Of a stretch of 64,000 nt of DNA, positions 45,737 to 56,749 are shown one piece after another. The stretch is from Monosiga brevicollis MX1 (lineage: Eukaryota; Opisthokonta; Choanoflagellata; Craspedida; Salpingoecidae): contig NW_001865041.1 of assembly GCF_000002865.3 (NCBI RefSeq), forward strand, positions 392,421-456,420. Reading direction: 5' to 3'. A program made the translations under genes and the position numbers. How positions within the stretch are numbered: the stretch's first letter is position 1; the number at the start of each line of letters is the position of its first letter. The notes beneath the pieces are model-generated. The model searched no databases. It saw only the letters and a list, made by a program, of their open reading frames with translations, and was not told where the DNA came from.

Positions 45737-46926
45737 ATGGCGCGATGGCGGTTGCGTATTCGTATGGATGGGACATCCAAGCAGGTGGGTGCTGATGTTG
45801 TGGGGCCTGCATAGATGTTATTGCTGGTTGCCACAGACACACACACACACACACACACTCATCCACACATCGCTTGCAGTTGGCTGAGGTAGATCCCGAG
45901 GCATCGGTGGAACAGCTCTTTCGGCGGATCGCAGAGGTAGTGGGGCATCCGGCCCCACATCAACTCACCGTGCTGGCTGGTGTTCCACCTCGTCCACTGA
46001 CCACCTCAGCCATGCCGTTGAAGGCGACGCATGTCGTCAACTGCGATACCCTCATTATCCGTCGAGCCACACCCCATGCTCCCTCGGCGCACCCCAGCCA
46101 CAGCCTCAGCAGCTCGCGCGGCCCAGCCGCCGGTGCGACGAGGGCTGCTCAGGCCGCAACGCACGCGTCCAATAACTTGCACACAGGCTTGACACTAGAC
46201 ACGGCCTGCGCTGTGCTGGAGCAAGGTGACGGTGATCCTGCCTCCAATCCCGAGGATCGCCTTGCTCGCTTGCTGGCAATGGCCGCCGAGACCAACGACA
46301 CACATGACGTACAGGGTGCCCTGCGTGACTTGCGCCGCGCCATGGCCAACGAATTGCAACGTCGACAAGAGGAACGTCTCGCACAACAGCGCCTAGAAGC
46401 CGCCGTGGGTAATACGTTTGAGATGCGTGCAGCCACCGCTCAGACACTCGGGGCAGCACGGCCGCAAATGGAGGTGTCTTTCAAAACCAGTGCCCGCTTG
46501 CGGCATCGCGAGCATTTCACGCCTTTACCACCCACCCTGTTGCGTATGCTCGTGCGGCAGCTACTTGCTGACCCGGATGCGAGGGAGAACCTGCGCTCTT
46601 TCAACATGGCCCTCATGTCTCCTCGCGTGTTCTGGAACCTGGTACGATGGTCCGGCGGTGGCGACCCGGATGACAGCCTCCGGCAGCTTTTGCCCGACGC
46701 TGACTGGTCCTACTTGGATGCCCGACAACGTTCGTTGTCCGATAAGGCACTGGAGAATGCTCGTCAAGAGGAAGCCTTGCTGGCAGCTCGGCGCGAAGCT
46801 GCGGCATTGCGCGAGCAACAGCGGGCAGCCCGAGAAGCGCGCCGGCGCGCCCGCACCAACGCAAACCAAGCCGAGTCTCAGACTGGGCCAGCTGCCAAGC
46901 GAGAAAAGGCAGCCGCTGCTGACTGA
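45737..46926 (+). CDS. YOD1/OTU1-type ubiquitin-like domain protein, no OTU
   Basis: Exon 1 (45737-45784) encodes MARWRLRIRMDGTSKQ. Exon 2 (45880-46926) continues in phase 0 with LAEVDPEASVEQLFRRIAEV and HQLTVLAGVPPRPL, ending the domain at CDTLIIRR. This is the UBX-like N-terminal domain that in YOD1/OTU1 binds the ATPase p97. No OTU catalytic domain follows. Instead come a Ser/Ala linker, a helical segment with EDRLARLLAMAAETNDTHDV and LRDLRRAMANELQRRQEERL, then FTPLPPTLLRMLVRQLLADP and NMALMSPRVFWNLVRWSGG, and a highly charged Ala/Arg/Glu coil ending in KREKAAAAD. I do not recognise the C-terminal region. A p97 adaptor role is only a guess from the first domain. The intron (45785-45879) contains a CA repeat. 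Confidence 0.7.
45838..45858. repeat. (CA)n in intron of Ubl gene
   Basis: About ten CA dinucleotides directly upstream of the acceptor at 45879. Confidence 0.9.
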
Positions 46927-47259
46927 TGCTGGCGTTACAGCAGCGCGGGTTGTACACGCCGTGTCCACGGCTCAAGACGTTATTACGAAATTGATCGACT
47001 TATCAACATGGATGGATTTGAATTGCATAGCTGGGAAAGGCTCACTCTGAATGAAAACTGGGTTTAGATTGCTGGTGTACACAGGCATGTGGGCCGTAAA
47101 AAGCCAACCCATGGATGTCACATGCTGGCCGGGCGAACCCAAGCTTGAAGGTGAACGAGAAAAGATCAATTTTCCGGATGGACAAGCAACGTCTCCGCCT
47201 GTCACGGATCCATGGTTTCAGAAGCTTGAACCATCTGCGCCGTTTAAGCACAGGCAGAG
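46927..47259. other. intergenic between convergent genes
   Basis: No gene is seen; it holds the 3' flanks of the Ubl gene and the GH99-like gene. Confidence 0.35.
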
Positions 47260-49241
47260 CTATCGCACGTAGCCAAGTACAGGACCATCGGGTGTATCAC
47301 AGGGAAGGTCCAAGCTGTGTGCATAGCCACCTTGAGGTGTCTTACACCGATAAAGGCCACGCAGCGTTTCGCCACCGCGCTGCTGGGCAATAAAGCCGAG
47401 AGTAGATTCGACCGCGCCGTCGCCATCACAGTTTGGATCCGTCGAGATGTGGTGGTGCGTTTGTTGTGGCTCATTGCAACGGTATAGGGGGATGGTATTG
47501 GGCAGTTGCTGGTTGTACAGAATGAAAGGGCCGTTGCGGCCGTCCGTCAGACTTGTGTCCACGCAAAAGACGGACGGGCCAGAGATGGGCGAGCAGTTCT
47601 CGGCCCAGCCATCTGTCTCGAGCGCGCTGACCTCAGCTGCGTTTGTGGTCAGCACCGTGTCGTACACGTTGCCTGATGCGTGGCTCAGAGACCAGACGTT
47701 GGCGAACACCTCCTTGTCCGCACGCGTGCAGCACAAGTCGGTCGGGGCAGCAGTGCAGTTGAGGCCTGCCTTGTAGAGGGCCACGCAGGCACTGGCCACG
47801 CGATACACGGTATCGCCACCCTCCACAGTGGGTTCCATGTCGCGGGAGAACTCACTTGCATAAGTGTCCACCCACACCACATCGCGTTGCGAGTCGTTGG
47901 GCAAGCCCATGTTAAAGGCAATCTTGGACGACGAAACGGGCTGCTGTCGCCCGCCAATGTGCTCATTGAAAGAGCTGAGAAAGAGGTGGGGTGGGCGAAG
48001 GTCCAGCACTCGCTCAAAGAGGCGGGCCACGGTCAGGCCACGTAGGTGACCTGGGTTGGCAAAGGGCAAGGCTGATTGAGAGACCATGTAAGCGCCCGAT
48101 GCCGAAATCTCAGTGATGCCACCCGTTGCAGGATCGAGGGTGGGGCGTTGGTTGCACGCGGGCTCGCCGACGATGGATGTCGTGTACGATGTTCCATCTG
48201 TGCTGGAGACGCAAGGCGAGAAAAAACCCCACGTGCCGGCCTCGTAATCAGCGGGTCCAAACAAGGCCCAGAGATTGATGGTGGTGACGTCGTTGCGCCC
48301 ACCATTGGCAGCGATGGCTGCCGCCACGCCCTCATCATAGCAGTTGGGGTTCTTGGGAATAGCCACTACCTTCTTGCCGTTCTGTGCAAGGGGCCGTACA
48401 GATCATGTCGGGCCATGCCAATGAGGGGTCAAACGGCCGTTGTCACGGGGCGCAGATGGGCGAACACAGGCCCCGGCAGCGTTGATGCCTCCGTGATGAC
48501 CAGGGATGAACTGACCTGCTGATACACGAGGGATGCATAGGAGGCGTTGTTGTAGAGCTTGTCCAGCAAGACTTGCCACGTATTACTGCCGGCTGGGGAG
48601 CAGGGCCAGACAGCAATGGCAGGAGTGGAGATGTTTTGCTGACGCAGCTTGTACCACTCCTCAAAGAGCACCTGTGCCAGCAAGGCCAATCAGTGTGCCG
48701 GTGCGAGTGACTGAGACCAGAGCCAGACATGGTGTGGTAACAGCAACACATTTGTTCGCAAAGAAGGCGGGGGGTTGGTAGCACTGACTTCGGTGGGGCG
48801 GATCACGCTAATGTCGGTACTGGTTGTGTTGGTGGGCCAATTCGTAACATCGACCATGACATAGTCGATGCCCATGTCCACGAGAAGCTTGGCATGGGCG
48901 GTTGCCGTTTGAGTGATGTTCGGGCAGTCAGGGACAAGGCCCGGTTCTCCAGCGCGGGCGCGGTAGAGGCAGTAAAAGCCCAGCGCAGGTTCAACGTTGT
49001 AAATGTCTGAGGAAATGTTGTATGGGCCGTACACGTCGTTCAGGTCTTGCGCTCCATTGGAACGAATCACCCGTTCAGTGGTCAGTTGGGTACCATGCAT
49101 GGCTGCAACCTGCTGCATGGCCTGCGCTGCCGTCGTGTGCCAGACTTCATAGAGGATGCCAACATCGGCAGCAACCAAAGCCGGGACCAAGGCCAGGGCC
49201 ACAAACACGGCCAAGCGGGCACCAAAGGCGTTTACAGACAT
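47260..49241 (-). CDS. secreted GH99-like (TIM-barrel) protein
   Basis: A signal peptide (MSVNAFGARLAVFVALALVP, ending at LVAA) leads into DVGILYEVWHTT. The body has GFYCLYRARAGEPG, HAKLLVDMGIDYVMVDVTNW, IRPTEV then VLFEEWYKLRQQNISTPAIA, and INLWALFGPADYEAGTWGFF. This layout (VD.TN, then RPTEVLFEEW) resembles GH71/GH99-like barrel proteins; I could not place catalytic residues. The C-terminus has two copies of a short Cys-containing repeat (PLYRCNEPQQTHHHISTDPN and LYRCKTPQGGYAHSLDLPC), each ending in a LGF or LGY turn. Cys-rich, with several sequons. Stop TAG at 47260-47262. The first ATG (49239-49241) lies within the last codons of the upstream ABITRAM gene. Introns are near 48690-48790 and 48390-48525. 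Function is uncertain. Confidence 0.65.
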
Positions 49242-50073
49242 GCTGGCGGGACTTGCTCGTAGGCGGCGGGAAAGGCGTCAAGCTCAGTGGAGGCACGTCG
49301 CAGCTCCTTGGGATTTAGAACAAGAACAGCGACAAAGCCCCGTTCAAAAGGCTGCGATACCAACATCGGCACGGGACACAGGACGAGATTTTATTACGTG
49401 AGGCAGCTGGTCCGAGCACAGAGGAGGCACTTGCGCGCGCAAGGTCAAGCAAAGCATACGTGCGATTTGAGCAATTGAGGGTTTTCAACGAGGATGGTAT
49501 TGATGTCGACTAGTTTGCCCGGACACGGGGAGGCAACGGTGACCTCTTCCCCGGAGGCGAGGCGGATGAGACCGAGGGGATCGCCGCGCTTGATTTGTTG
49601 TGCGCCGCGCTTGTTCTTGCCCGAGACGCTGTTGCTGGCGCGATCAGGAAACCCGGGGCACTTGTAGCTAAAGCTAACAATGGTCTCACTTTGCACGCGA
49701 TGATCTGGGGTGATGCCAATCAATGCGATGCTACGCGGGGGAGGTACACAGTCGTCAGTTCCCGCACCGCTATACTACTGCCAGCAGCAACTCACGCCGC
49801 AACCGAGGCGAAGCAGCACTAACTCGTTGAATTGAAGCAACAGATATTCCTGGCACCCGGTGCGACCGTCGTAGTCTTCAAGCCCAAAACCAATACCAGG
49901 CAGCGATGTTGTGAGTGAGGGTGAAACGCCAGCCCAGGGCATGAGCGGCAAACACAATCGACGACAAGCAGCAAACCTTTCTGAAGATAACGCTGCTTGG
50001 AAGAGCGCAGGTAAAGCGGAGTGGGTTTCTCCAAGGGCACATCAACCGGGGCAACATCCATAGGAGGGGGCAT
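49232..50073 (-). CDS. ABITRAM: ABITRAM / Simiate (FAM206) homolog
   Basis: ABITRAM is a small conserved eukaryotic protein linked in neurons to actin branching and nuclear speckles; its biochemical role is poorly known. Exons on the minus strand: MPPPMDVAPVDVPLEKPTPL (ATG 50071-50073); QEYLLLQFNELVLLRL; then VSFSYKCPGFP and VSGKNKRGAQQIKRGDPLGL, LASGEEVTVASPCPGKLVDI, ENPQLLKSH; and a last exon 49351-49232 (120 nt, phase 0) encoding PFERGFVAVLVLNPKEL ... VPPACL. The segments match human VSGKFKRGAQ, DGEEYTVSSCVRGRLMEV and EGYIAVVLPK in order. The stop TAA is at 49232-49234, so the coding end overlaps the ATG and next codons of the GH99-like gene by 10 nt in another frame. Divergent from the kinesin gene. 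Confidence 0.88.
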
Positions 50074-50257
50074 GCTTTGATCCCTTGATCAGCTCACCAC
50101 GAGCCGACCAGATCACAAACCCGACCCGACCAGAGACCGTACGATTGAAAAAACAGAAAAAAATTGGCCTCCCCACGCTCATGATAACGCGATATTCTCA
50201 CTGCCTTCGCCATTTAGACTTTCTGACATTTACGTAATGAAGATGATGATGATGATG

Positions 50258-50304
<47 letters not shown>

Positions 50305-50620
50305 GTGAGGAACGTGCTTGGCAACGCATTTGACTCGCAAAGTCTTCCTTCCCCTCCACCTCCGCCCCCATCTTCCCTACTCTCCCTCTTCCCAACTTGC
50401 CGACGGCATTGATTCGGTCAGGGGCTACCCTGCCATTCTGAAGGCAAGCTCGCCAACTTCTTCATTTCTCTAACTGAGGTACAAAGTAGTCGTGATATCT
50501 TCAAGAGGGGCCGATACCTGACGACCAGAGCTTTCTTGAGCAGCTTCTCATGTGTTGGTTGTGACCCCCGCTCTTCATCTGCTTCCTCTCCCCCTCCCAT
50601 TCAGAAACAGCACCAGTGCC
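50074..50620. promoter_or_regulatory. divergent region ABITRAM / kinesin with (GAT)n(GT)n
   Basis: A 547-bp gap between head-to-head starts. A compound microsatellite of GAT repeats followed by about 22 GT dinucleotides spans roughly 50237-50303. The part next to the kinesin ATG is pyrimidine-rich. Confidence 0.45.
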
Positions 50621-53600
50621 ATGAGTGACAATGTCAAAGTTGCCGTGCGGGTGCGGCCCTTCAACCGGCGTGAAAAGGACCGCAATGCTCAGCTCTGCAT
50701 TGAAATGAAGGGTGCACAAACCATCATCCGTGGTGACGCAGGCGAGAAGAAGTTTACTTTCGACTACAGGTATGAGCACCATTCCTACGCTCCAGCTTTT
50801 CTTTGTCGCGAGATTGCACACAACCTGTCACAATCTCACACCGTGACCGTTTCGACGGAGTAGCTACTGGTCTCACGATGGGTTTGAGGAACGAGAGGAT
50901 GGCCTCTTGGTTCCAACTTCACCAAAATATGCCGATCAACAGCGTGTGTTCGAGGATTTGGGTCAGCTCGTTTTGGAGAATGCCTGGGAAGGTTACAACT
51001 GCAGCCTTTTCGCCTATGGCCAGACCGGCTCTGGCAAATCCTACTCCATGGTGGGCTATGGTACGTCCTACCACGGCCCTCTTTTAAGGAAGGTGAAGGG
51101 CCCGTCTTGTGACACCTTGTGCTCTCACGCTGTGCGCAAAACAACATTAGGCGTCAATCGAGGCATTGTGCCCATTTCGTGTGAGGACTTGTTTCGTCGC
51201 ATGCAAGAACAGGCCGACAACCCAATGATGCGCTTCAAGGTTTGGGTTGCTCAACACGCACCGCGTCCAAACTGTCAGAGAATGGCGCGCTTTACCAACC
51301 ATCCCAAGGCTCGCTCACATGTCCATGACCAACGTCTCTTAGGTGTCTTTCTCCATGCTCGAGATTTACAATGAGCAGGTTCGCGACTTGCTCACTACCA
51401 AGAACAAGCAAGGTGGCCTATCCGTGCGTGAGGACCCCTCTCAAGGCCGCTTCGTCGTGCGTGATCTCAAGAACGCAAAGGTCAGCCAATGTCTTGCTTA
51501 CCCCAACGTGCATTCTCCACCCCTCGCTCCCGCCTCTTCTTTGTTTCTGCTTTCGGGTGCAAACAGAGAAGAGGCTTTCTTGACACATGACATCCTCACC
51601 TGTTGGTCGAACCTTTCGTGCTCTGATTGTCAACGCCTCAGGTCGAGTCCTACCGCGACATCGAGCATCAGATTGAGATTGGCACCCGCAACCGAACGGT
51701 GGCCTCAACCAACATGAATAGCACCAGCTCGCGCGCCCACACCATCATCTGCATCACCTTTGAAAAGATCACCAAGGATCCTGATAGCGGCCAGGAAATG
51801 TCCAAGCGCTCCGAGATCAACCTTGTGGATTTGGCAGGTTCCGAACGTGCCGACTCGACTGGTGCCACCGGCGAGCGTCTCAAGGAGGGCAGCAATATCA
51901 ACAAGTCCCTCAGTACTCTGGGCAACGTCATTGCCGCCTTGGCAGAGAATCGCAAGGGCGCTCACATCCCTTATCGTGACTCAGTCTTGACCAAGTTGCT
52001 AAAAAATGCTCTCGGTGGCAACTCCAAAACCATCATGATCGCTGCCCTCTCCCCGGCCAGCATCAACTACGACGAAACGCTGAGGTAAAACAGCTCGTGT
52101 CAGCGTCACTCAGGCTTATTTAGAAAGAGAACAAGGAAAAGCGAAAGGAATCGTTCTTTGCTCGGTTGAATCTGTTGTCTTATCCCGCGTCTGTTCATTT
52201 GCCTCATGCATCTTTGTGAACATCTCGAAATCTTTGAACCAGTACGCTGCGTTATGCCGATCGCGCCAAGCAGATCAAGAATAAGGCCGTTGTCAACGAA
52301 AGCCCGACCGAAAAACTCATTCGTGAGCTCAAGGAGCAGGTCGAGGCGCTGAAGGCTCAGCTGGGTGGCAACATTCCAGCGGCCCCGGGTGGTGATGGAG
52401 CTGCCTCAGTGGACGTTGAGGCTCTGCGTCGTCAGATGGAGGAGGAAATTCGGTATGTGCTTTCAGCTTGTTCTGTGTGTCACTGCTTGTGCCCAATACT
52501 TCCGGTCAGATAACTCATGCATTGGCTTACTCTTTCCTTGGAAACGGGGTGGCTTGGGTGGCAATGACTTAGGCTGGAGATGGAGGCTCTTTCCAAGGAG
52601 ATGGCGTTTCAAGAGGATCGAGAGACAGGCTCTCGCGAAGAGGCTGATGCCCAGCACGCAGAGCTGGAGGCAGCCAAGCGCAAGCAAGCAACCGTGTGCC
52701 ATTTTATTAACCTCAACGAGGATCCAGCTCTGGACCGAGTTATTCGACATTTTGTGGAGGGGGACACTGTGATGGTGGGCAAGTGGTCTGAGAATCAAAA
52801 CGAGGCTGAAAAGCCCGATGTGGTTCTCAGCGGCCTGAGCATCCGCAAGCACCATGCCAAAGTTTTGCAGGCTGATGGAAAGATCACCATCGAACCGGGA
52901 TCGGCCGTGGCCGAGACCAAAGTGAATGGTGTCAAGATTGACAAGCCCACTGACCTACGCCACAACGATCGCGTGCTTTTTGGCACCAACAACCTCTTCC
53001 TCTTTATCAACCCGCAGCATCCTGAACCGAGCGAGGGAACACCGGAAACGGTTGATTACGATTTTGCTCAATCGGAGCTTGCTCGGGCCTCAGGCTTTGA
53101 CATGGACGGCAAGGATCCGGATGAGCAGCAACGCATCGAGGCCTTGCTCGAGATGTTGCCCATGATTGCTGAGGTGAACGCCATCAGCGATGAGATGCAA
53201 AAGGCCATCAACTTTGAAGTCGCGCTGGTCAGCTCACAGCTGCTGGACACTACCGGTCTGAGCCGCACACACACCACATCCACTCAAGTGATGATCAAGG
53301 GCAAGGAGCGAGAGACGGGTAACGAGTGGCTTCTGGACCGCGGCGAGTTTGTGGAGCGTCGCTTCCGAATGCAAGAAATCTATCAAGAATGGTCCTATGA
53401 CCCCGATCAGGAGGCCCCTCAGTTTGGTCCAGCCGTGGATGCCACGGATCCCTTTTATCTAGAGCATGCCACCTTTGTGGTGGGCGTGTCGGCTGTCTTT
53501 GTCAAGCATCTGGCGCACGCTCTTGACTTTGACGGCGAGTACGACATTATCGATTATCAGGCACAACCCCAGGGCAAGGTGGAGGTCTCCTTCACCCCGT

Positions 53601-54829
53601 GCATGGCGGACGGTGCCCCCTTGGCGGATGACTTTGATCTAGAGGACCCCTCGGATCTGATTGGCCAGGCCTATTACATCAAGGTGGGTATGGGGTGGGG
53701 CTGTGGCTGCGCGGTAAACGAATCGTTTTTTGACTCTTCGCCTGGGTTCCCTTGCTCATCCTTGGCTCGGCCAATCATGTATAGGTGGATGTCCGGTCGG
53801 CCTCGGTCATGCAGGCCAAATTCTCAAACGCATTAGCGGTGCGCGTTCTCTTTGGCACGTACGATCAATTCGAAACGAGCTGGGTCACCAACAGCGCCAA
53901 TCCCTCCTTCAACTTTAGCCACGTTGTCCGCATTCCCGAGGTGACAGCCGAAACCATCGAATGGATGGAGAATGGCTTTGTCAAGATGCAGATTTTGAGC
54001 AAGCATCGGCCCAAGCAGGTCAAATCTCTGGGCTCCAAATCTGGGCGCGCACCCTCCAAGAGCGACCTTCTCAACAACGTCAAGGCCCTGGAGCAACAGG
54101 CGCAAGAGAAGCAGGAGGCTGAACAACGCCTGCGGGACCAACTCAAGGCGGCCGATGACGAGCGGCAGAAGCTGCATGCACAACTGGACGAGCTGGGCCG
54201 CACCGATGACAAGGTCAAAGTGGTGAACGAAGCCCTCTTATCGGCTGAATCTCGCTCAAAGCAGCTCCAAATCGAGGTGCGGAATATTGTTCTTGCCACT
54301 GCACAGGCATGCCTCACCTCGCTGACAAACAGCTGAGCATTGCATCACTTACTTGTGGCATGGCATGTTGCTCTTTGTGTGTGGGCTCTGATATGCAGTG
54401 TGATGAGATGCGCGAGCGCCTCTCAGCCGAGGAAGCCAAGACAGCCAAGCAGAACATTCTTCTCGCGCGCTTGCAAACTCAAGTGTCTGATCTCAAACGA
54501 CTCTGCACGGTGAGGCGCGCCTGCCAGTTCCCAGCATGGCTTTAACTCAAGACGTCCTTTTTTTCACTCTTTTGGAAATCATGTACTCTTGCATGTAGAA
54601 ATGGTCGCAAATGGATGATTTAAGCTTTCAGCGATTCTGGAACGAGGTGACGGAAGCTGTCTTCCAGGATGAAGAAGCGCCACGCCTCAAAGCGGGGGCC
54701 TTGGCCACTGCTGGGGTGGCCGCTGCCAGTTCTGGCAACGGATCTGCAAGTGGGGCTGTTGCGGAAAGCAACCCCCCGCCCGCAGCGTCGGGCGCAGCGG
54801 ACAAGAGTGGCGTGTGTGCGGTGATGTAA
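50621..54829 (+). CDS. KIF28: kinesin-3 motor, KIF28/KLP6-like, with C-terminal CAAX
   Basis: The motor domain begins [20 protein letters not shown]. It has [13 protein letters not shown] across the first intron, the P-loop [12 protein letters not shown] (about 51025), switch I as [12 protein letters not shown] (about 51715) and switch II as [11 protein letters not shown] (about 51825). The kinesin-3 neck [20 protein letters not shown] follows, then a forkhead-associated domain ([34 protein letters not shown], about 52690-53010). A DUF3694/C2-like membrane module lies at about 53400-54000 and a coiled coil after it. No PH domain is seen. SSRAH in place of SSRSH and the layout motor-FHA-C2-like recall KIF28/C. 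elegans KLP-6, a ciliary kinesin. The protein ends DKSGVCAVM before TAA 54827-54829; CAVM is a farnesylation-type CAAX box. The short last exons are set by splice consensus. Confidence 0.9.
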
Positions 54830-55453
54830 AAAAGCGATTCGACGTGGTATATTGCCCAACCTTTTGTTTCAATCCCCTTTAACTGTCTGATCCTTGTCGA
54901 GTCGACGTCTTGTACTGAGTTACAATCTTGTCTGGATGAGAATGACATTGTATTCAAGTGGTCAAGCCTGTGCTTGCTCTCACGTCATCTTCATTCGGGG
55001 AGGGTAACGCGTGTTCCTTCCTTTGTGCCAACAAGCGAAGCAGCCGCGTTGCTCAATAATCGATTTCAATTTTGACAAGACGTGGGCATTTCATTTCTAC
55101 AACCAGCCACTGACCATGGTTTTCAGCTTTCTTGACTCAACTAAGAGACGACAGAATGGGCTGGCACAGAATTTAAGACAATTCAACCCCAGCGACCAGC
55201 CTTGTCGGAGCAGATTCGTTCACGCATAAGGCTAGTCTCCGTGCTGGAGTGGGTGAACTCAGGGCCAAGGCTGTTGCAGGATCCAAGTCCAACTGGTGCA
55301 GATACCCACACGGAGGACAGGGCACATGCGGAAAAGGCACGGCAATGGAGTTGACTGCACAGACAAGGACGTCGAATGGGTCGAGGCATGCCAGTCTTGG
55401 GCTTGCGACAACAATGGCTGTGATAGTGTGGGCCGCGCAGCGGCGGCATGCAA
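54830..55453. other. intergenic between convergent kinesin and mS38
   Basis: No gene is seen in this 624-bp gap; it holds both 3' flanks. Confidence 0.4.
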
Positions 55454-56445
55454 CTACTTGTATTTCTTCAAGACGCTGCGCATTTTCTTGCGCCACTTCT
55501 TGTATTTGTGACGCTTCATCTTTCGCCTCCGCTTCTTCAGCACCGAGCTGGCTTGGATGGTTCGATCATCCAGATCAGCCGTTTCGGGCTCGACCATGGT
55601 TGACGGAGCAGGTGCAGCAAGGCGATGCTCAGCGTCCAAGCTGGCTTCTTCGGCTTGAAGAACCACCTGGTGTTGCAGCTGAAACGAGGGCATGAGGTGC
55701 TCTGCCTCCTGGTTCCACGCTTGTTCATAGCGGCGACGGTCCAAGTCGCAAGCCAGGCGCAAGGGCTGATCAGTCTTGCTCAGGAGGTAGGGGGGCAATT
55801 CCGTCGGTGCGCCTTCAGGCTCGACCGCGTCGAAGAAATCATACGAGCGAGGTGCTGTTTGCATGTTGATAACAGCAGCCAGGCGAGAGACGGGCTGCAG
55901 GTTGCTTCGAGTCACCTCGGGTACTTGGTGATGCCAGCTACGATGCAAAGCTGCAAATCGCGTGGCCAAGGTCGCGGGGCCAGTCGCTAAGGGACATCAT
56001 GGTTCACAGGATGAGTGCGCCGCATGGTCGTGCCGAAAAAGATAAACGAAGGATGAGGCAGAAAAAAAAAAAAAAAAAGCAAAAGCAACCAGTGTTGTAA
56101 AGTGTGCATGCCACCGCAGCCGACAGAGCCTTTCCCCCCACGAAGCGTAAAGAAGTGGAATAAAGATGAAGTTGGGAGCCAAGGCTTCAAAACAAACGGG
56201 GATGCGACCCGAGCGGAGCAAACTGATGTGCAAAAGGCGCCACCCCCGAATGGCGGGCAAACGGGTGTAGCAGTTGATCCGAAAACGCGTTGAAAAATCA
56301 AAACACTCTTGCTGACAGAAGAAAAACAAAATACTATATGAAATCAATTCACCAAAGACCTACCCTGATTACCAAGACCAAGACCACGACGGGCGGCGGC
56401 GCGGCCGGCGGCTGCCAGTCCCGCACTCAACGCCGTCATCGCCAT
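55454..56445 (-). CDS. AURKAIP1: mitochondrial ribosomal protein mS38 (AURKAIP1)
   Basis: mS38 is a small-subunit mitoribosomal protein whose basic C-terminal helix threads into the rRNA (DUF1713/COX24 family). The hallmark is the end of the protein: SSVLKKRRRKMKRHKYKKWR, then KKMRSVLKKYK and TAG at 55454-55456. The main exon (55986-55454) lacks an in-frame ATG. An upstream exon (56445-56364) supplies MAMTALSAGLAAAGRAAARR and GLGLGNQ, an Ala/Arg-rich leader without acidic residues that looks like a mitochondrial targeting sequence. It joins with phase 1 to give a 204-residue protein, an exact fit (82 + 533 nt). Family membership is firm from the C-terminus; the first exon is an inference from phase and targeting character. 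Confidence 0.85.
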
Positions 56446-56749
56446 CTCCTCTGGTGGAAAAAAGGAGAGAGAACAAAACAAAAAGGTGCCACGTTCTGGT
56501 CCCGATAGTGTGTTGTTATTCACACTTTGACATACCCAAGTCTTCCTTTCTTTTTTTTTCTTTTTCTTCACACAAGGGGATAGAGAGAGAAAATTTATGA
56601 TGAGGAGCTCATGAAAGCTTTACATCCGGTGTCGGTCTACGAGAGGAAGTTTGAGTTATGGGGACATGTGACAAGAGGCAGCTGGACGGGTTCAATTTAA
56701 TTCAATGGACAAGGCAGACAAGAGGTGGCATCGTGTTGTGGCGGCTTGT
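56446..56749. other. intergenic, mS38 promoter side
   Basis: A 304-bp gap between two minus-strand genes, with no gene seen. It should contain the mS38 promoter and the 3' flank of the downstream SDR; a T-rich tract lies near 56548-56570. Confidence 0.4.
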
